Positions 52,420-61,771 of a stretch of DNA of 64,000 bases are shown here, piece by piece. The position numbers and the translations under genes were made by a program. Every line of letters starts with the position of its first letter. The stretch's first letter is position 1. Origin of the DNA: Rhodobacteraceae bacterium 63075 (GTDB lineage: Bacteria > Pseudomonadota > Alphaproteobacteria > Rhodobacterales > Rhodobacteraceae); NCBI GenBank assembly GCA_003417655.1, contig QVMW01000013.1:1-64000 (forward strand). The letters are read 5' to 3'. The notes under the pieces are model-generated. The model saw only the letters and a program-made list of their open reading frames with translations, made no database searches and was not told the DNA's origin.

Positions 52420-52570
52420 GCGCGCGCGGACCCTTGCGAAATGGCTTTAACACCGCGCGCGGCGTTAACCGGATTCGCGGTCAAATCTTAACGCACAGGG
52501 CGTGTACTGGAGGGGTGCACTAGGGGGTGTACGGAATGTCACCCCCCTTTCGGCCCGCCGCGTTAACCTC

Positions 52571-54388
52571 TTAACCCGCCTGTTCGGCCTTTTCTTCCAG
52601 CGTTAACCATTCTTCCTCCGCCGCCGCGAGCGCCTCCTGACGCTCGACCAGCGCCTCGGTGGCCTTCTGGAACTTGACCGGCTCGGCGGTGTAAAGATCG
52701 GGCTGCGCGAGGAAGGCCTCGAGCTTGGCGATCTCCGCTTCGAGCCGCTCGATCCGCCCCGGCAATTCTTCCAGCTTGTGCCGCTCGGTGAAGCTCAGCC
52801 CCTGCTCCGGCTTGCCCTTGTCCTGCTTTCGCTTCGCGCTTGAAGATTTTGTTTTTTCTGTGTTTTCCGATTTTCCTGTCTTCGGCTTCTGGGCTTGGTA
52901 ATCGCTCCAGCCCCCGGCATAAACCGTGGCCTTGCCATCCCCTTCCATGGCGACGGTCAGGCTGGCGACCCGGTCGAGGAAATCCCGGTCATGGCTGACC
53001 AGCAGGACAGTGCCGTCATAGCCGTCGAGCAGCTCCTGCAAGAGGTCGAGCGATTCGACATCGAGGTCGTTCGTCGGCTCGTCGAGCACCAGCAGGTTGC
53101 TTTCCCGCGCCATGAGCTTGGCCAGTAGGAGCCGCGCCTTCTCGCCCCCCGACAGCGCCTTCACAGGCCCCCGCGCCTGCGCCTCCTCGAAGAGAAATTC
53201 CTTAAGGTATCCAACGACATGCTTGGGCTGCCCGCGCACCATGATCTGGTCGGCCTTGCCCGAGACGCGCATCTCGGGATCGCCGGTCAGGCTGTCCCAG
53301 AGGCTCATCTCCGGGTCGAGCTGCGCGCGCGCCTGGTCGAAGATCGCCGCGCTCAGGTTGGTCCCGTGCCTTACGGCGCCGCTGTCGGGCTCCTCGAGCT
53401 TCATGAGCAGGCGAATCGCCGTGGTCTTGCCGACACCGTTCGGCCCCACGAAGGCGACGCGATCCCCCCTCTGAACGGTCAGGGAAAAATCTGTTAAGAT
53501 TTGTTTGCCATCATACGCCTTGGAAATGCCTGTCGCTTCAATCACCTTCTTGCCCGATTGCGGGGCCGAGGCGAGATCCATCGCCGCCGCGCCCTGTCGC
53601 GTGATCTGCGCGGCGCGCTCGGCGCGCAGGTCCTGCAAGGCGCGCACGCGGCCCTGGTTGCGCTTGCGCCGCGCGCTGATGCCTTCCACGGCCCAGCGGG
53701 CCTCGGATTTGATCTTGCGGTCGAGCTTGTGGCGCTGGAGGTCTTCTTCCTCCCAGACCTTGTCGCGCCAGGCTTCGAAATGCTCGAATCCCTTCTCGTT
53801 ACGAAGCACTTTTTCCCTGTCTATCCAGAGGGTTACTCGCGTAAGTTCACGCAAGAATCGGCGGTCGTGGCTGATCAGGACGAAGCCTGCCTTCGCCGAT
53901 CTGAGCTCGGCCTCCAGCCAGGCGATCGCCTCGATGTCGAGATGGTTGGTCGGCTCGTCGAGCAGCATCAGCTCGGGCGCTTCGGCCATGAGCTTGGCCA
54001 GCGCCGCGCGTCTGCGCTCGCCGCCACTGGCCGTCGCCACCGGGCGCTCGGGGTCGAATTTCAGGCCTTCCCCGGCCCGCTCCACGCGGTACATCTCGCC
54101 CGGATCGAGCGCGCTTGCCGCGTAGTCTCCGAGGGTGGAAAAGCCTTCCATATCAGGCTCTTGCTCCATGTAGCCAACGCTCACACCCGGCCCCGGAACC
54201 ACATCGCCCCGGTCCGGCTCGACAAGACCGGCCATCACCTTCAGCAAGGTCGATTTGCCCGAGCCGTTCCGCCCCACAAGCGCCACGCGGTCGCCCGGCT
54301 GGACGACCAGCGACAGCCCGTCGAAGACAGGATCGCCGCCGAAGGTCAGGGAGATATCATTGAGCTGTAAAAGAGGAACACGCGCCAT
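52571..54388 (-). CDS. uup: ABC-F ATPase of the Uup type
   Basis: A 605-residue soluble tandem ABC ATPase. Each half has Walker A (GRNGSGKST and GPNGVGKTT), a signature (ASGGERRR and LSGGEKAR) and Walker B (LMLLDEPTNHLD and LLVLDEPTNDLD); the linker between them (about 235-300) is charged. The last 90 residues form a coiled coil (ERHKLEELPGRIERLEAEI) typical of Uup, implicated in ribosome and DNA-transposition phenotypes. No transmembrane partner exists nearby, as expected. Converges on the SDR gene across a 151-bp gap with TTAA clusters. Confidence 0.93.
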   Translation of the reverse strand: MARVPLLQLNDISLTFGGDPVFDGLSLVVQPGDRVALVGRNGSGKSTLLKVMAGLVEPDRGDVVPGPGVSVGYMEQEPDMEGFSTLGDYAASALDPGEMYRVERAGEGLKFDPERPVATASGGERRRAALAKLMAEAPELMLLDEPTNHLDIEAIAWLEAELRSAKAGFVLISHDRRFLRELTRVTLWIDREKVLRNEKGFEHFEAWRDKVWEEEDLQRHKLDRKIKSEARWAVEGISARRKRNQGRVRALQDLRAERAAQITRQGAAAMDLASAPQSGKKVIEATGISKAYDGKQILTDFSLTVQRGDRVAFVGPNGVGKTTAIRLLMKLEEPDSGAVRHGTNLSAAIFDQARAQLDPEMSLWDSLTGDPEMRVSGKADQIMVRGQPKHVVGYLKEFLFEEAQARGPVKALSGGEKARLLLAKLMARESNLLVLDEPTNDLDVESLDLLQELLDGYDGTVLLVSHDRDFLDRVASLTVAMEGDGKATVYAGGWSDYQAQKPKTGKSENTEKTKSSSAKRKQDKGKPEQGLSFTERHKLEELPGRIERLEAEIAKLEAFLAQPDLYTAEPVKFQKATEALVERQEALAAAEEEWLTLEEKAEQAG

Positions 54389-54432
54389 GAGCGCGGGCTA
54401 CAGCGCGCCCGGCGGCCCGTCAAGCCGCCTCC

Positions 54433-55164
54433 TCAAGCCGCCGTGGCCCTCAGAAGGCGCTTGCGCGACGGCGGGATCGCCGCAATCTCGACCCCGGTAA
54501 AGACATGCAGCGTGCCCATCTTGTCATCCACGACCGCATGGTCGCTCACCCAGCCGCCCATCATCAGGTAGGTCTTGAGAAGCGGCGGCATCCGTCCCAT
54601 GGCGCGCTTGGGGTCGGGCTTGCGGCGCAGCCGCTTGGCAAAGCGGAACACCTGCGGTGCCTTCACCCGCGGCAGCCAGCGCTTCGGCGCCAGGTGACGC
54701 GCCTTGAGCCATGCGAAGGCGTCGAGATAGGGTGTGGTTTCCACGCCGGGAAAGGAGGAGCAGCCAAAGAGCATTTCGACATTGTTTTCATCGACATAGC
54801 GCGTTATCGCGGCCCAGGAGACCCGCAGGATATCCGCATCGAAAGCCTCCGGATCAACGCAGAACCGACCCATCTCGACCATCGGGCCGTCATAGCTTTC
54901 AAGCGCGCTCAACTCGTAGAACTGGGCCGAGTAGCTCCGGCATATCTCGTGGCCGCCGTCAAAGCGCATCATCCGGAAACAGCCCACCAGCGCGCCATCC
55001 GCCACACGCTCGACAAGCACCTGGTCGCAAAAGCCGTCAAAGCCGTCATCGTCGAGCCCGTCGCGGTTGAAGAACGCCTTGTGCCTGAGCGCCTGCGCCG
55101 CGACCACATCGGCCTCGCATGCCGCCAGCCTCACCCTCAGACCACCCTTCTCGAACGCCATCAT
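54433..55164 (-). CDS. olsB: L-ornithine N(alpha)-acyltransferase OlsB
   Basis: A 243-residue GNAT-fold enzyme that makes lyso-ornithine lipid from 3-hydroxyacyl-ACP and ornithine. The segments ALRHKAFF, MVEMGRFCVDPE, and MLFGCSSFPGVE are characteristic. AAGGAG lies 7 nt before the first of two adjacent ATGs. olsA, the second acyltransferase often adjoining, is not next to it. Expected to respond to phosphate limitation in many bacteria, though no Pho box is visible here. Confidence 0.88.
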   Translation of the reverse strand: MMAFEKGGLRVRLAACEADVVAAQALRHKAFFNRDGLDDDGFDGFCDQVLVERVADGALVGCFRMMRFDGGHEICRSYSAQFYELSALESYDGPMVEMGRFCVDPEAFDADILRVSWAAITRYVDENNVEMLFGCSSFPGVETTPYLDAFAWLKARHLAPKRWLPRVKAPQVFRFAKRLRRKPDPKRAMGRMPPLLKTYLMMGGWVSDHAVVDDKMGTLHVFTGVEIAAIPPSRKRLLRATAA

Positions 55165-55255
55165 CGCCTCGCTCCTTCCCGTGTCACATGCCCCCGATAC
55201 AAGGCCGGGGGCACAGGGATATGACAGGGCTTCTCCCCGCCCGTGGCGACGAAGA

Positions 55256-55717
55256 TCAGAAGTCGGCAGGGTTGAAGCGCCCGATGCTACTAAGCAGTTG
55301 CCGCAGGAACGTGTTGTCCGACACGCTCGATTCCGTCACGCGGCGCGAGAGCGGGACGATCTTGCCATCGGCAAGCGAGAACCGCTCGATGTTCTGAACG
55401 GTCCCGGACTCATCGAAGCTGATCGCCAGCACTTCCCGCTCCACCTCCTTGGGCCTGAGCGCACCGAAATGGCGCACACGGCTCTTCACGTAGTAATATC
55501 CGGAGCTGTCCAGAATCCCCGCCGCCGATGGCTCCCCGATGACGTCTTCGACGCTCTGGCGCGAATCTACGCCGACAACGATCTCGGCGAGGTCTTCGTC
55601 GCTCGGGACATAGCCATGATTGCGGTATGTCGCGGCGCATGCGCTCAGCCCCAGCAACAGCACGAGCGCCAGCAAGAGCTTTGAGCCGTGGCGCATTTCG
55701 AGGAAAGTCAGTTTCAT
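55256..55717 (-). CDS. bamE: Outer membrane assembly lipoprotein BamE
   Basis: A 153-residue lipoprotein of the BAM complex. A signal with lipobox LSAC (Cys near residue 27) is followed by the SmpA/OmlA fold, including VGVDSRQSVEDVIGEPSAAG and SGYYYVKSRV. AAAGGG precedes the ATG at 55715-55717. Divergent from the DUF177 gene; the 104-bp gap must hold both promoters. Confidence 0.92.
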   Translation of the reverse strand: MKLTFLEMRHGSKLLLALVLLLGLSACAATYRNHGYVPSDEDLAEIVVGVDSRQSVEDVIGEPSAAGILDSSGYYYVKSRVRHFGALRPKEVEREVLAISFDESGTVQNIERFSLADGKIVPLSRRVTESSVSDNTFLRQLLSSIGRFNPADF

Positions 55718-55821
55718 AAATGCCCTTTCGTGTCGGCCCCTTGTGTCGATCGCACAGGCCCCTTATCCCGATTACTAAGATTAACCGCCCGATTCAACAA
55801 GCATGGCCTGGCTTCGACGCG

Positions 55822-56400
55822 ATGACGCATGAATTCGAGACCCAAGCGAGCATTCCGCTCAAGAGCCTGAAAGCCAGTCAGGCGCACAGGTTTTCCTATG
55901 TGCCGGACCGCGACACATGTGCCGAAATCGCCGCGGATCTCGACCTGACGGATCTTCGCAAGGCGCGGCTGGAAGGCACGCTCTCACCTGTCGGTAGCAA
56001 TGACTGGCTGCTCGAGGCCCGGCTCGGGGCGAGTGTCCAGCAGGCCTGCGTGGTCACGCTCGCCCCCGTGACCACGCGGATCGAGGAACCTGTCACGCGC
56101 CGTTTCGTGCATGAGATGCCGGATATCCCGCTGGACGAGGAAGAGGTCGAAATGCCCGAGGACGACACGCTCGAGCCGCTCGGGCAGGAAATATCGCTGC
56201 TCACGGTGCTGCGCGAGTCGCTCTCGCTGGCGCTGCCGCCCTATCCGCGCGCCGAGGGCGCCGAGCTGGGCGAGGCCGTCTTCGCCGAAGATGGCACAGC
56301 GCCCATGCGCGACGAGGATACAAAGCCCTTCGCCGGCCTCGCTGCGTTGAAGGGCAAGCTTGCAGGATCCAGCGACGAGGGCGAGGGCAACGGGGGCTGA
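55822..56400 (+). CDS. YceD/DUF177 family protein
   Basis: A 192-residue protein found before rpmF in most bacteria, with a role in 23S rRNA accumulation reported for plant and bacterial relatives. A VTLAPVTTRIEEPV strand region and the acidic segment EEVEMPEDDTLEPLGQEISL are typical. The ATG at 55822 was chosen because the upstream part of the frame is unlike the family. It is followed by 198 bp and rpmF. Confidence 0.88.
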   Translation: MTHEFETQASIPLKSLKASQAHRFSYVPDRDTCAEIAADLDLTDLRKARLEGTLSPVGSNDWLLEARLGASVQQACVVTLAPVTTRIEEPVTRRFVHEMPDIPLDEEEVEMPEDDTLEPLGQEISLLTVLRESLSLALPPYPRAEGAELGEAVFAEDGTAPMRDEDTKPFAGLAALKGKLAGSSDEGEGNGG

Positions 56401-56441
56401 GCGCGCGGCGAAACCTTGCCAATCCACAAGGAAATTCGGGC

Positions 56442-56469
56442 TTGCGCTTCTAATGATTCCCGTTATTTT
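56442..56469 (+). promoter_or_regulatory. Possible sigma-70 promoter for rpmF-plsX-fabH
   Basis: TTGCGC (56442-56447), 16 bp and TATTTT (56464-56469) lie about 130 bp before rpmF. The 198-bp gap (56401-56598) holds no gene; a GGGGC-ACC-GCCCC hairpin at 56541-56553 lies in the putative leader. Suggestive only. Confidence 0.4.
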
Positions 56470-56598
56470 GCGCCCTCTTGCGAATTTTGGGTTGGACAGC
56501 CGCGCGCCAAGCGCATAAGAGCACGTCAGACCCATTGATGCGGGGCACCGCCCCTCCGAAAACCGGGCCAGAGGCCCCCAGATGATTGAGGTTGCGAC

Positions 56599-56805
56599 AT
56601 GGCTGTCCAACAGAACAAAGTATCGAAATCGCGCCGCAACAACCGCCGCGCGCATGACTCGCTTTCCGGAGCGAACCCCAACGAATGCCCCAATTGCGGC
56701 GAGCTCAAGCGCCCGCATCACGTCTGTGCCGATTGTGGCCACTATGCCGATCGTGAAGTCGTGGCGGTTGCGGAAGAAGTCGAGATCGACGAAGACGCGG
56801 CCTAA
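56599..56805 (+). CDS. rpmF: 50S ribosomal protein L32
   Basis: A 68-residue ribosomal protein. It starts [20 protein letters not shown] and holds the zinc-ribbon cysteines in [18 protein letters not shown]; the acidic tail [10 protein letters not shown] is common in Rhodobacterales. It begins the lipid-synthesis set: plsX follows after 14 bp. Confidence 0.97.
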   Translation: MAVQQNKVSKSRRNNRRAHDSLSGANPNECPNCGELKRPHHVCADCGHYADREVVAVAEEVEIDEDAA

Positions 56806-56819
56806 GCCGAGGCTTACAC

Positions 56820-57944
56820 ATGAGCCAGAACACCACGCCTGCGCCGGATTCCAGCGAGAAGAAGTCGCAGCGTGTTGTCATTTCGGTCGATGCCATGGGC
56901 GGAGACAAGGGGCCGGCGGCTGTTGTCGCCGGCTGCTCGCATTCTGCCAGGCGCAACGATGATATCTACTTTCTGCTGCACGGCGCGAAAGCCGAGCTTG
57001 AGCCTCTCGTCGCGCGCAGGAAGCCGCTTCAGGGGCGCTGCGAGATCATTGATGCGCAATCGGTCGTGTCGATGGAGGACAAGCCGAGCCAGGTCATCCG
57101 CTCGGGGCGTGATTCGTCGATGTGGTCCGCGCTCGAGAGCGTGCGCAATGGGGATGCCACTGTCTGTGTCTCCTGCGGCAATACAGGCGCGCTCATGGCG
57201 CTGTCTGTCATTCGCCTGCGCAAGCTGCCCGGCGTCTACCGCCCGGCAATCGGGGTCCTCTGGCCCTCGCGCAATCCGCAAGGCTACAATGTCATGCTCG
57301 ACGGCGGTGCCGACATCCGCGCCGACGAGAGGGACCTCATGCAATATGCGCTGATGGGCGCTTCCTACGCGCGCAACGGGCTCGACCTTGCGCGCCCCCG
57401 CGTCGGATTGCTGAATGTCGGGACGGAAGAGCACAAGGGCCGCTCCGAGATACAGGCCGCCAACGAGCTGATCGCGGAGAACGCCGAGGCGGCCGATTTC
57501 GAATATGTCGGCTTCGTCGAGGGCAAGGACCTGCCGGGCAGCGCCTGTGACGTGATCGTCACCGACGGGTTCACCGGCAACGTAGCGCTGAAAACGGGCG
57601 AGGGCATTGCCGGGTTCATCAGCGAGCAGTTGCGCGAGGCCTTCAAGTACACGCCCCTGTCGCGGATCGCCGCGCTGCTGGCCTATCCCTCGCTGCGCCG
57701 TCTGAGAAAGCGGATCGATCCGCGCATGGCCAATGGCGGCGTGTTCCTCGGACTGAACGGCACCGTCGTCAAGTCGCATGGCTCGGCCGATGCAACGGGT
57801 GTCTCGGCGGCGGTCAAACTCGCCTTTCAACTCGCCCAGTCGGGCTTCAATGAACGGCTCGCCGCGAGGATTTCGAGCGCGACGATGCTTGCATCCGAGC
57901 GCGATCGGGACGACGATGCGGCAGAGCGAGGAAACACGACATGA
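56820..57944 (+). CDS. plsX: Phosphate acyltransferase PlsX
   Basis: A 374-residue enzyme converting acyl-ACP to acyl-phosphate for phospholipid synthesis. The start of the fold, ISVDAMGGDKGPAAVVAG, and the segments CVSCGNTGALMA, LLNVGTEEHKG and DGFTGNVALKT are diagnostic. A 20-residue extension precedes the fold. It overlaps fabH by 4 bp (ATGA). Confidence 0.97.
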   Translation: MSQNTTPAPDSSEKKSQRVVISVDAMGGDKGPAAVVAGCSHSARRNDDIYFLLHGAKAELEPLVARRKPLQGRCEIIDAQSVVSMEDKPSQVIRSGRDSSMWSALESVRNGDATVCVSCGNTGALMALSVIRLRKLPGVYRPAIGVLWPSRNPQGYNVMLDGGADIRADERDLMQYALMGASYARNGLDLARPRVGLLNVGTEEHKGRSEIQAANELIAENAEAADFEYVGFVEGKDLPGSACDVIVTDGFTGNVALKTGEGIAGFISEQLREAFKYTPLSRIAALLAYPSLRRLRKRIDPRMANGGVFLGLNGTVVKSHGSADATGVSAAVKLAFQLAQSGFNERLAARISSATMLASERDRDDDAAERGNTT

Positions 57945-58915
57945 CAAAGCGCGCCGTGGTGGTCGGATACGGGCACTACCTGCCCGACCGAATCGTCCCC
58001 AATGCGGAATTCGAAAAAACGCTCGAGACGAGCGATGAATGGATTCGGTCCCGCTCGGGGATCGAACGCCGTCACTTTGCGGCCAAGGACCAGCACACAT
58101 CCGACCTTGGCAGCGAGGCCGCGAAGGCCGCCCTTGCCCGCGCTGGCCTCGAAGCCGATGACATCGACGCCATAATTGTCGCCACCTCCACGCCCGACCT
58201 GACCTTCCCGTCCGTTGCGACGATGATACAGCACAAGATCGGCGCGACACGCGGCTTTGCATTCGACGTTCAGGCCGTCTGTGCCGGCTTCGTCTACGCG
58301 CTCACGACAGCCAACGGGCTCATCCTCTCCGGTCAGGCCGAGCGTGTTCTCGTGATCGGCGCGGAGACCTTCAGCCGCATCATGGACTGGACCGACAGGT
58401 CAACCTGCGTGCTTTTCGGAGATGGCGCGGGCGCGCTCGTTCTGGAGGCACAGGAGGGCAGTGGAGACGGCAGCGACAGGGGCCTTCTCGCCTCCGACCT
58501 GAACTCCGACGGGCGTTACAAGGAAATGCTCTATGTCGATGGCGGCGTCTCCAGTACCGGCCATTCCGGCAAGCTGCGCATGCAGGGCAATGCCCTGTTC
58601 AGACAGGCCGTGGAAAAACTCTCCGCCACGGCGGATGCGGCCCTCGCAAAAGCGGGTCTGGGCCATGACGATGTCGACTGGATCGTGCCGCACCAGGCCA
58701 ATATCCGCATCATCCAAGGCACTGCCAAGAAACTCGGCATTCCGATGGACCGGGTGATTCTCACGGTTCAGGATCATGGCAACACCTCCGCAGCCTCGAT
58801 CCCGCTGGCCCTCTCCGTCGGGGCCTCCGATGGCCGGATCAAGCAGGGCGATCTGTGCCTGACCGAAGCCATCGGCGGCGGCCTGGCCTGGGGGGCCGTT
58901 GCACTGCGCTGGTGA
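57941..58915 (+). CDS. fabH: 3-oxoacyl-ACP synthase III
   Basis: A 324-residue condensing enzyme starting fatty acid synthesis from acetyl-CoA and malonyl-ACP. The triad is Cys114 (DVQAVCAGF), His in VPHQANIRI and Asn in [10 protein letters not shown], the classic FabH pattern. Overlaps plsX upstream by 4 bp; ihfA follows after 106 bp. Confidence 0.97.
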   Translation: MTKRAVVVGYGHYLPDRIVPNAEFEKTLETSDEWIRSRSGIERRHFAAKDQHTSDLGSEAAKAALARAGLEADDIDAIIVATSTPDLTFPSVATMIQHKIGATRGFAFDVQAVCAGFVYALTTANGLILSGQAERVLVIGAETFSRIMDWTDRSTCVLFGDGAGALVLEAQEGSGDGSDRGLLASDLNSDGRYKEMLYVDGGVSSTGHSGKLRMQGNALFRQAVEKLSATADAALAKAGLGHDDVDWIVPHQANIRIIQGTAKKLGIPMDRVILTVQDHGNTSAASIPLALSVGASDGRIKQGDLCLTEAIGGGLAWGAVALRW

Positions 58916-59021
58916 GGCGATCCGCACAGGCGGGTTTGCCGCTCAAATGCCGCCTGCCAAGCCATTGATATTGACTCGGAATCTTATCGCTGCCTATGCT
59001 GCCGAAAACCTGGGGGATAGA

Positions 59022-59324
59022 ATGAGTGAGAAAACTCTTACGAGGATGGACCTGAGCGAGGCGGTCTTTCGAGAGGTCGGCCTTTCGCGCAATGACAGCG
59101 CGCAGCTCGTTGAGAGCGTTCTGGAGCATATTTCCGACGCGCTCGTGGACGATGAACAAGTCAAGATTTCATCGTTCGGCACGTTTTCGGTGCGCCAGAA
59201 AACGGCCCGCATGGGACGCAATCCCAAAACCGGCCAGGAAGTCCCGATCGACCCGCGCCGTGTGTTGACCTTCCGCCCCTCTCATCTGATGAAAGACAGG
59301 GTCGCGGCGGGCAACAAAAAATAA
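59022..59324 (+). CDS. ihfA: Integration host factor alpha subunit
   Basis: A 100-residue DNA-bending protein of the HU/IHF family. It starts [20 protein letters not shown] and holds the beta-arm segment [20 protein letters not shown] with the intercalating proline; the alpha assignment follows from sequence and position after fabH, as in other Rhodobacterales. The ATG at 59022 lies behind GGGGGATAGA. Confidence 0.96.
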   Translation: MSEKTLTRMDLSEAVFREVGLSRNDSAQLVESVLEHISDALVDDEQVKISSFGTFSVRQKTARMGRNPKTGQEVPIDPRRVLTFRPSHLMKDRVAAGNKK

Positions 59325-59339
59325 GCGCGGGCAAACAGG

Positions 59340-60179
59340 ATGGCAAAATCGGCTGAAGCGTTCAGAACGATCAGTGAAGTCGCTGACTGGCTGGGCTTGC
59401 CGACACATGTGCTCCGGTTCTGGGAGAGCAAGTTCAGCCAGGTCAAACCCGTCAAGCGCGCCGGCGGGCGCCGGTATTACAGGCCGAACGACATGCTGCT
59501 GCTCGGCGGCATCAAGAAGCTCCTGCATGATGACGGCATGACGATCAAGGGGGCGCAGAAGATGCTGCGCGACCACGGCGTCAAGCATGTCGCCGAGCTT
59601 TCCCAGCCGCTTGACCAGGGCAGCGAAGCCGAGGATGCCATCGACGCGGAGGCGCTTGAGGGCACCGCACCCCGGGAGAGCCTGGAAAGCGCGCAGCCTG
59701 CCCTGGAAGACACGCCCGACAGCGCAGAGCCAACATCCGGAGCCGATGCGCCGGCGGCCACGCCCGAAAGCGCAGCGGCGGCGGCCGAAGACGGCGCGGA
59801 TGCTGAGCCGGAGGCCGCAGCTGATGCGCCGCGCGATGACGCTACGGGTGACGAGAGGGACGCCGCGCCCGACGAGCCAGTCGAGATATCTGCCGCGCAT
59901 ACGCCTGAGCATGAGCAAGACCAAGGCCCCGTCTTCCACGACAGTGGCGCGCTGCCCGCCTTCCTGCGCAAACCGGGCGGAGACGCCGATGGCACGGGCC
60001 CCGCAAAGTCGCGCCCCGTGCTCCATGTCAATGTCCCGGACGATCCGGCAGACACCGAACCTGATGTGGATGCCGGCCTGCTCAGCCGCCTCGCCGCGCT
60101 CAGAACTCCGCCCGAAACGGAGGCGCGCCGCGCGCTTGAGCAAGCTCGCGGCGAGCTGCAAAAGCTCTCGGAAAAATAA
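59340..60179 (+). CDS. MerR-family regulator with long disordered C-terminus
   Basis: A 279-residue protein. The first 75 residues are a MerR winged-helix domain ([32 protein letters not shown]). In place of a ligand domain, about 130 residues are Ala/Glu/Asp/Pro-rich and surely disordered; the end (about 200-279) has two conserved-looking segments, [12 protein letters not shown] and [15 protein letters not shown]. It follows ihfA by 15 bp. Regulatory target unknown; the order ihfA-merR is common in this group. Confidence 0.92.
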   Translation: MAKSAEAFRTISEVADWLGLPTHVLRFWESKFSQVKPVKRAGGRRYYRPNDMLLLGGIKKLLHDDGMTIKGAQKMLRDHGVKHVAELSQPLDQGSEAEDAIDAEALEGTAPRESLESAQPALEDTPDSAEPTSGADAPAATPESAAAAAEDGADAEPEAAADAPRDDATGDERDAAPDEPVEISAAHTPEHEQDQGPVFHDSGALPAFLRKPGGDADGTGPAKSRPVLHVNVPDDPADTEPDVDAGLLSRLAALRTPPETEARRALEQARGELQKLSEK

Positions 60180-60251
60180 GCGGCCCCGGCCCCGGTATTG
60201 CCTTGTTTTCCCTTGCCCTCACCGTCAAAAACGCTATGTAGCACCCATCGT

Positions 60252-60328
60252 CGGGCTATAGCGCAGCCTGGTAGCGCGTCCGTCTGGGGGACGGAAGGTC
60301 GCAGGTTCGAGTCCTGCTAGCCCGACCA
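60252..60328 (+). tRNA. tRNA-Pro (anticodon GGG)
   Basis: A 77-nt tRNA with acceptor CGGGCTA/TAGCCCG, CCA encoded, D arm TAGCGCAGCCTGGTAGCGC, anticodon loop CTGGGGG giving GGG, and T arm GCAGGTTCGAGTCCTGC. Confidence 0.95.
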
Positions 60329-60467
60329 CTTCAATTCCGGCGATTTTCGATATTGGACACCGCAGCGCCTGCAGGGATCATTCTTTCCAGCGCGCTGAGT
60401 TTTTCCGCTCCAAAGCCCTGCAAAGATTCGCTAGAACCGTCCAAAGCCATTTGGAAGAGGTGACGCG

Positions 60468-61544
60468 ATGCCGGGCGTATTGGCCAGCCAGCAGATCAAG
60501 GCCCTGATCGACGACAAAGCCATTCTGGCGCAGGCGGATTACGTGGATGGCCAGGTGCAACCCGCCAGCCTCGACTTGCGCCTCGGTGCCCGGGCCTGGC
60601 GGGTGCGCGCCTCCTTTCTCGCCGGGGCGGGTCGCAGCGTTGCGCAGCGCCTCGAGGAGTTCGAGATGCACCGTCTCGATCTCACGCCCGGCGCGGTGCT
60701 CGAAAAGGGCTGCGTCTATGTCGTCGAGCTTCAGGAGAGCCTCGCCCTGCCCGATCATGTCCAGGCCGTCGCCAACGCCAAGAGCTCCACGGGCCGGCTC
60801 GATCTGCTCACCCGCGCGATCACCGATGGCGGAGAGGAGTTCGACCGCTTCCCCGCAGGCTACAAAGGGCCGCTCTACGCCGAGATATGCCCGCGCTCCT
60901 TCTCCGTGCTGGTCCGCCCCGGCATGCGCCTCAACCAGATCCGCTTCCGCGACGGTCATGCAGCGCTCGGCGATACGGCGCTGCGCGCCCTGCATGACGA
61001 GATCCCGCTCGTCGACAGCGGCGAGCCGGTGATCGACGAAGGCCTCGGCTTCTCGGTCGATCTGCGCCCCGCTTCGGGCGATCTTGTCGGTTACCGCGCG
61101 AAGCCGCATACCGGCATAATCGACCTCGACAAGCTGAACCACTACGCGCCCGAAGATTACTGGGAAGAGGTGCGCAGCAAGACCGGCCAGATCGTGCTGG
61201 ACCCGGGCGCCTTCTATATCCTCGTCAGCAATGAAGCCGTCTGCATCCCGCCGGGCTATGCAGCGGAAATGGCCCCCTACCTCGCCATGGTCGGCGAATT
61301 TCGTGTGCATTACGCAGGTTTCTTCGACCCGGGCTTCGGCTATGCCAAGGCCGGAGGGGCCGGCTCACGCGGGGTGCTGGAAGTGCGCTGCCACGAATCC
61401 CCCTTCGTGCTCGAGCACGGGCAGATCGTGGGGCGGCTTGTCTATGAGAAAATGTCTGAGACCCCGGATGAGCTCTACGGCTCCGGGATCGCGTCGAACT
61501 ATCAGGGACAGGGTCTCAAACTGTCGAAACACTTCAAGGCGTAA
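60468..61544 (+). CDS. dcd: 2'-deoxycytidine 5'-triphosphate deaminase, long alphaproteobacterial form
   Basis: A 358-residue enzyme making dUTP from dCTP. It is nearly twice the length of E. coli Dcd and appears built of two dUTPase-like halves; QPASLDLRLGARAWRV in the first half and GFSVDLRPASGDLVGYR in the second are the substrate-binding strands, and NAKSSTGRLD carries the conserved serine region. The start MPGVLASQQI is well behind tRNA-Pro. Standalone. Confidence 0.93.
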   Translation: MPGVLASQQIKALIDDKAILAQADYVDGQVQPASLDLRLGARAWRVRASFLAGAGRSVAQRLEEFEMHRLDLTPGAVLEKGCVYVVELQESLALPDHVQAVANAKSSTGRLDLLTRAITDGGEEFDRFPAGYKGPLYAEICPRSFSVLVRPGMRLNQIRFRDGHAALGDTALRALHDEIPLVDSGEPVIDEGLGFSVDLRPASGDLVGYRAKPHTGIIDLDKLNHYAPEDYWEEVRSKTGQIVLDPGAFYILVSNEAVCIPPGYAAEMAPYLAMVGEFRVHYAGFFDPGFGYAKAGGAGSRGVLEVRCHESPFVLEHGQIVGRLVYEKMSETPDELYGSGIASNYQGQGLKLSKHFKA

Positions 61545-61567
61545 GCCTCAAGGCGCAGCCGGGCGCT

Positions 61568-61711
61568 TCAGGCGTTGTTGTCCTTGTGCTCGCCCTTGGG
61601 CGCAGCCCGCTTCTTGCCGCTCATCTTCTTCGCGGCCATGTTGATTCCCGAGTTCGTCGCCCTGCGCACAAGCTGGCGCATGACCATCTGGATGATCCGA
61701 TCGAAGTTCAT
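61568..61711 (-). CDS. Small basic protein downstream of scpB
   Basis: A 47-residue protein, MNFDRIIQMVMRQLVRRATN then a Lys/Arg-rich tail ending GEHKDNNA. AAGGA lies 8 nt before the ATG at 61709-61711, 60 bp after scpB ends, so it probably belongs to the same transcript. The amphipathic N-terminus and codon structure argue it is a real gene. No family known to me. Confidence 0.6.
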   Translation of the reverse strand: MNFDRIIQMVMRQLVRRATNSGINMAAKKMSGKKRAAPKGEHKDNNA

Positions 61712-61771
61712 GTCACGTTCCTTCTCTGCCTCGCGTTCAATATAGCACGAAATGTGCAGAATTTAAGGCGT

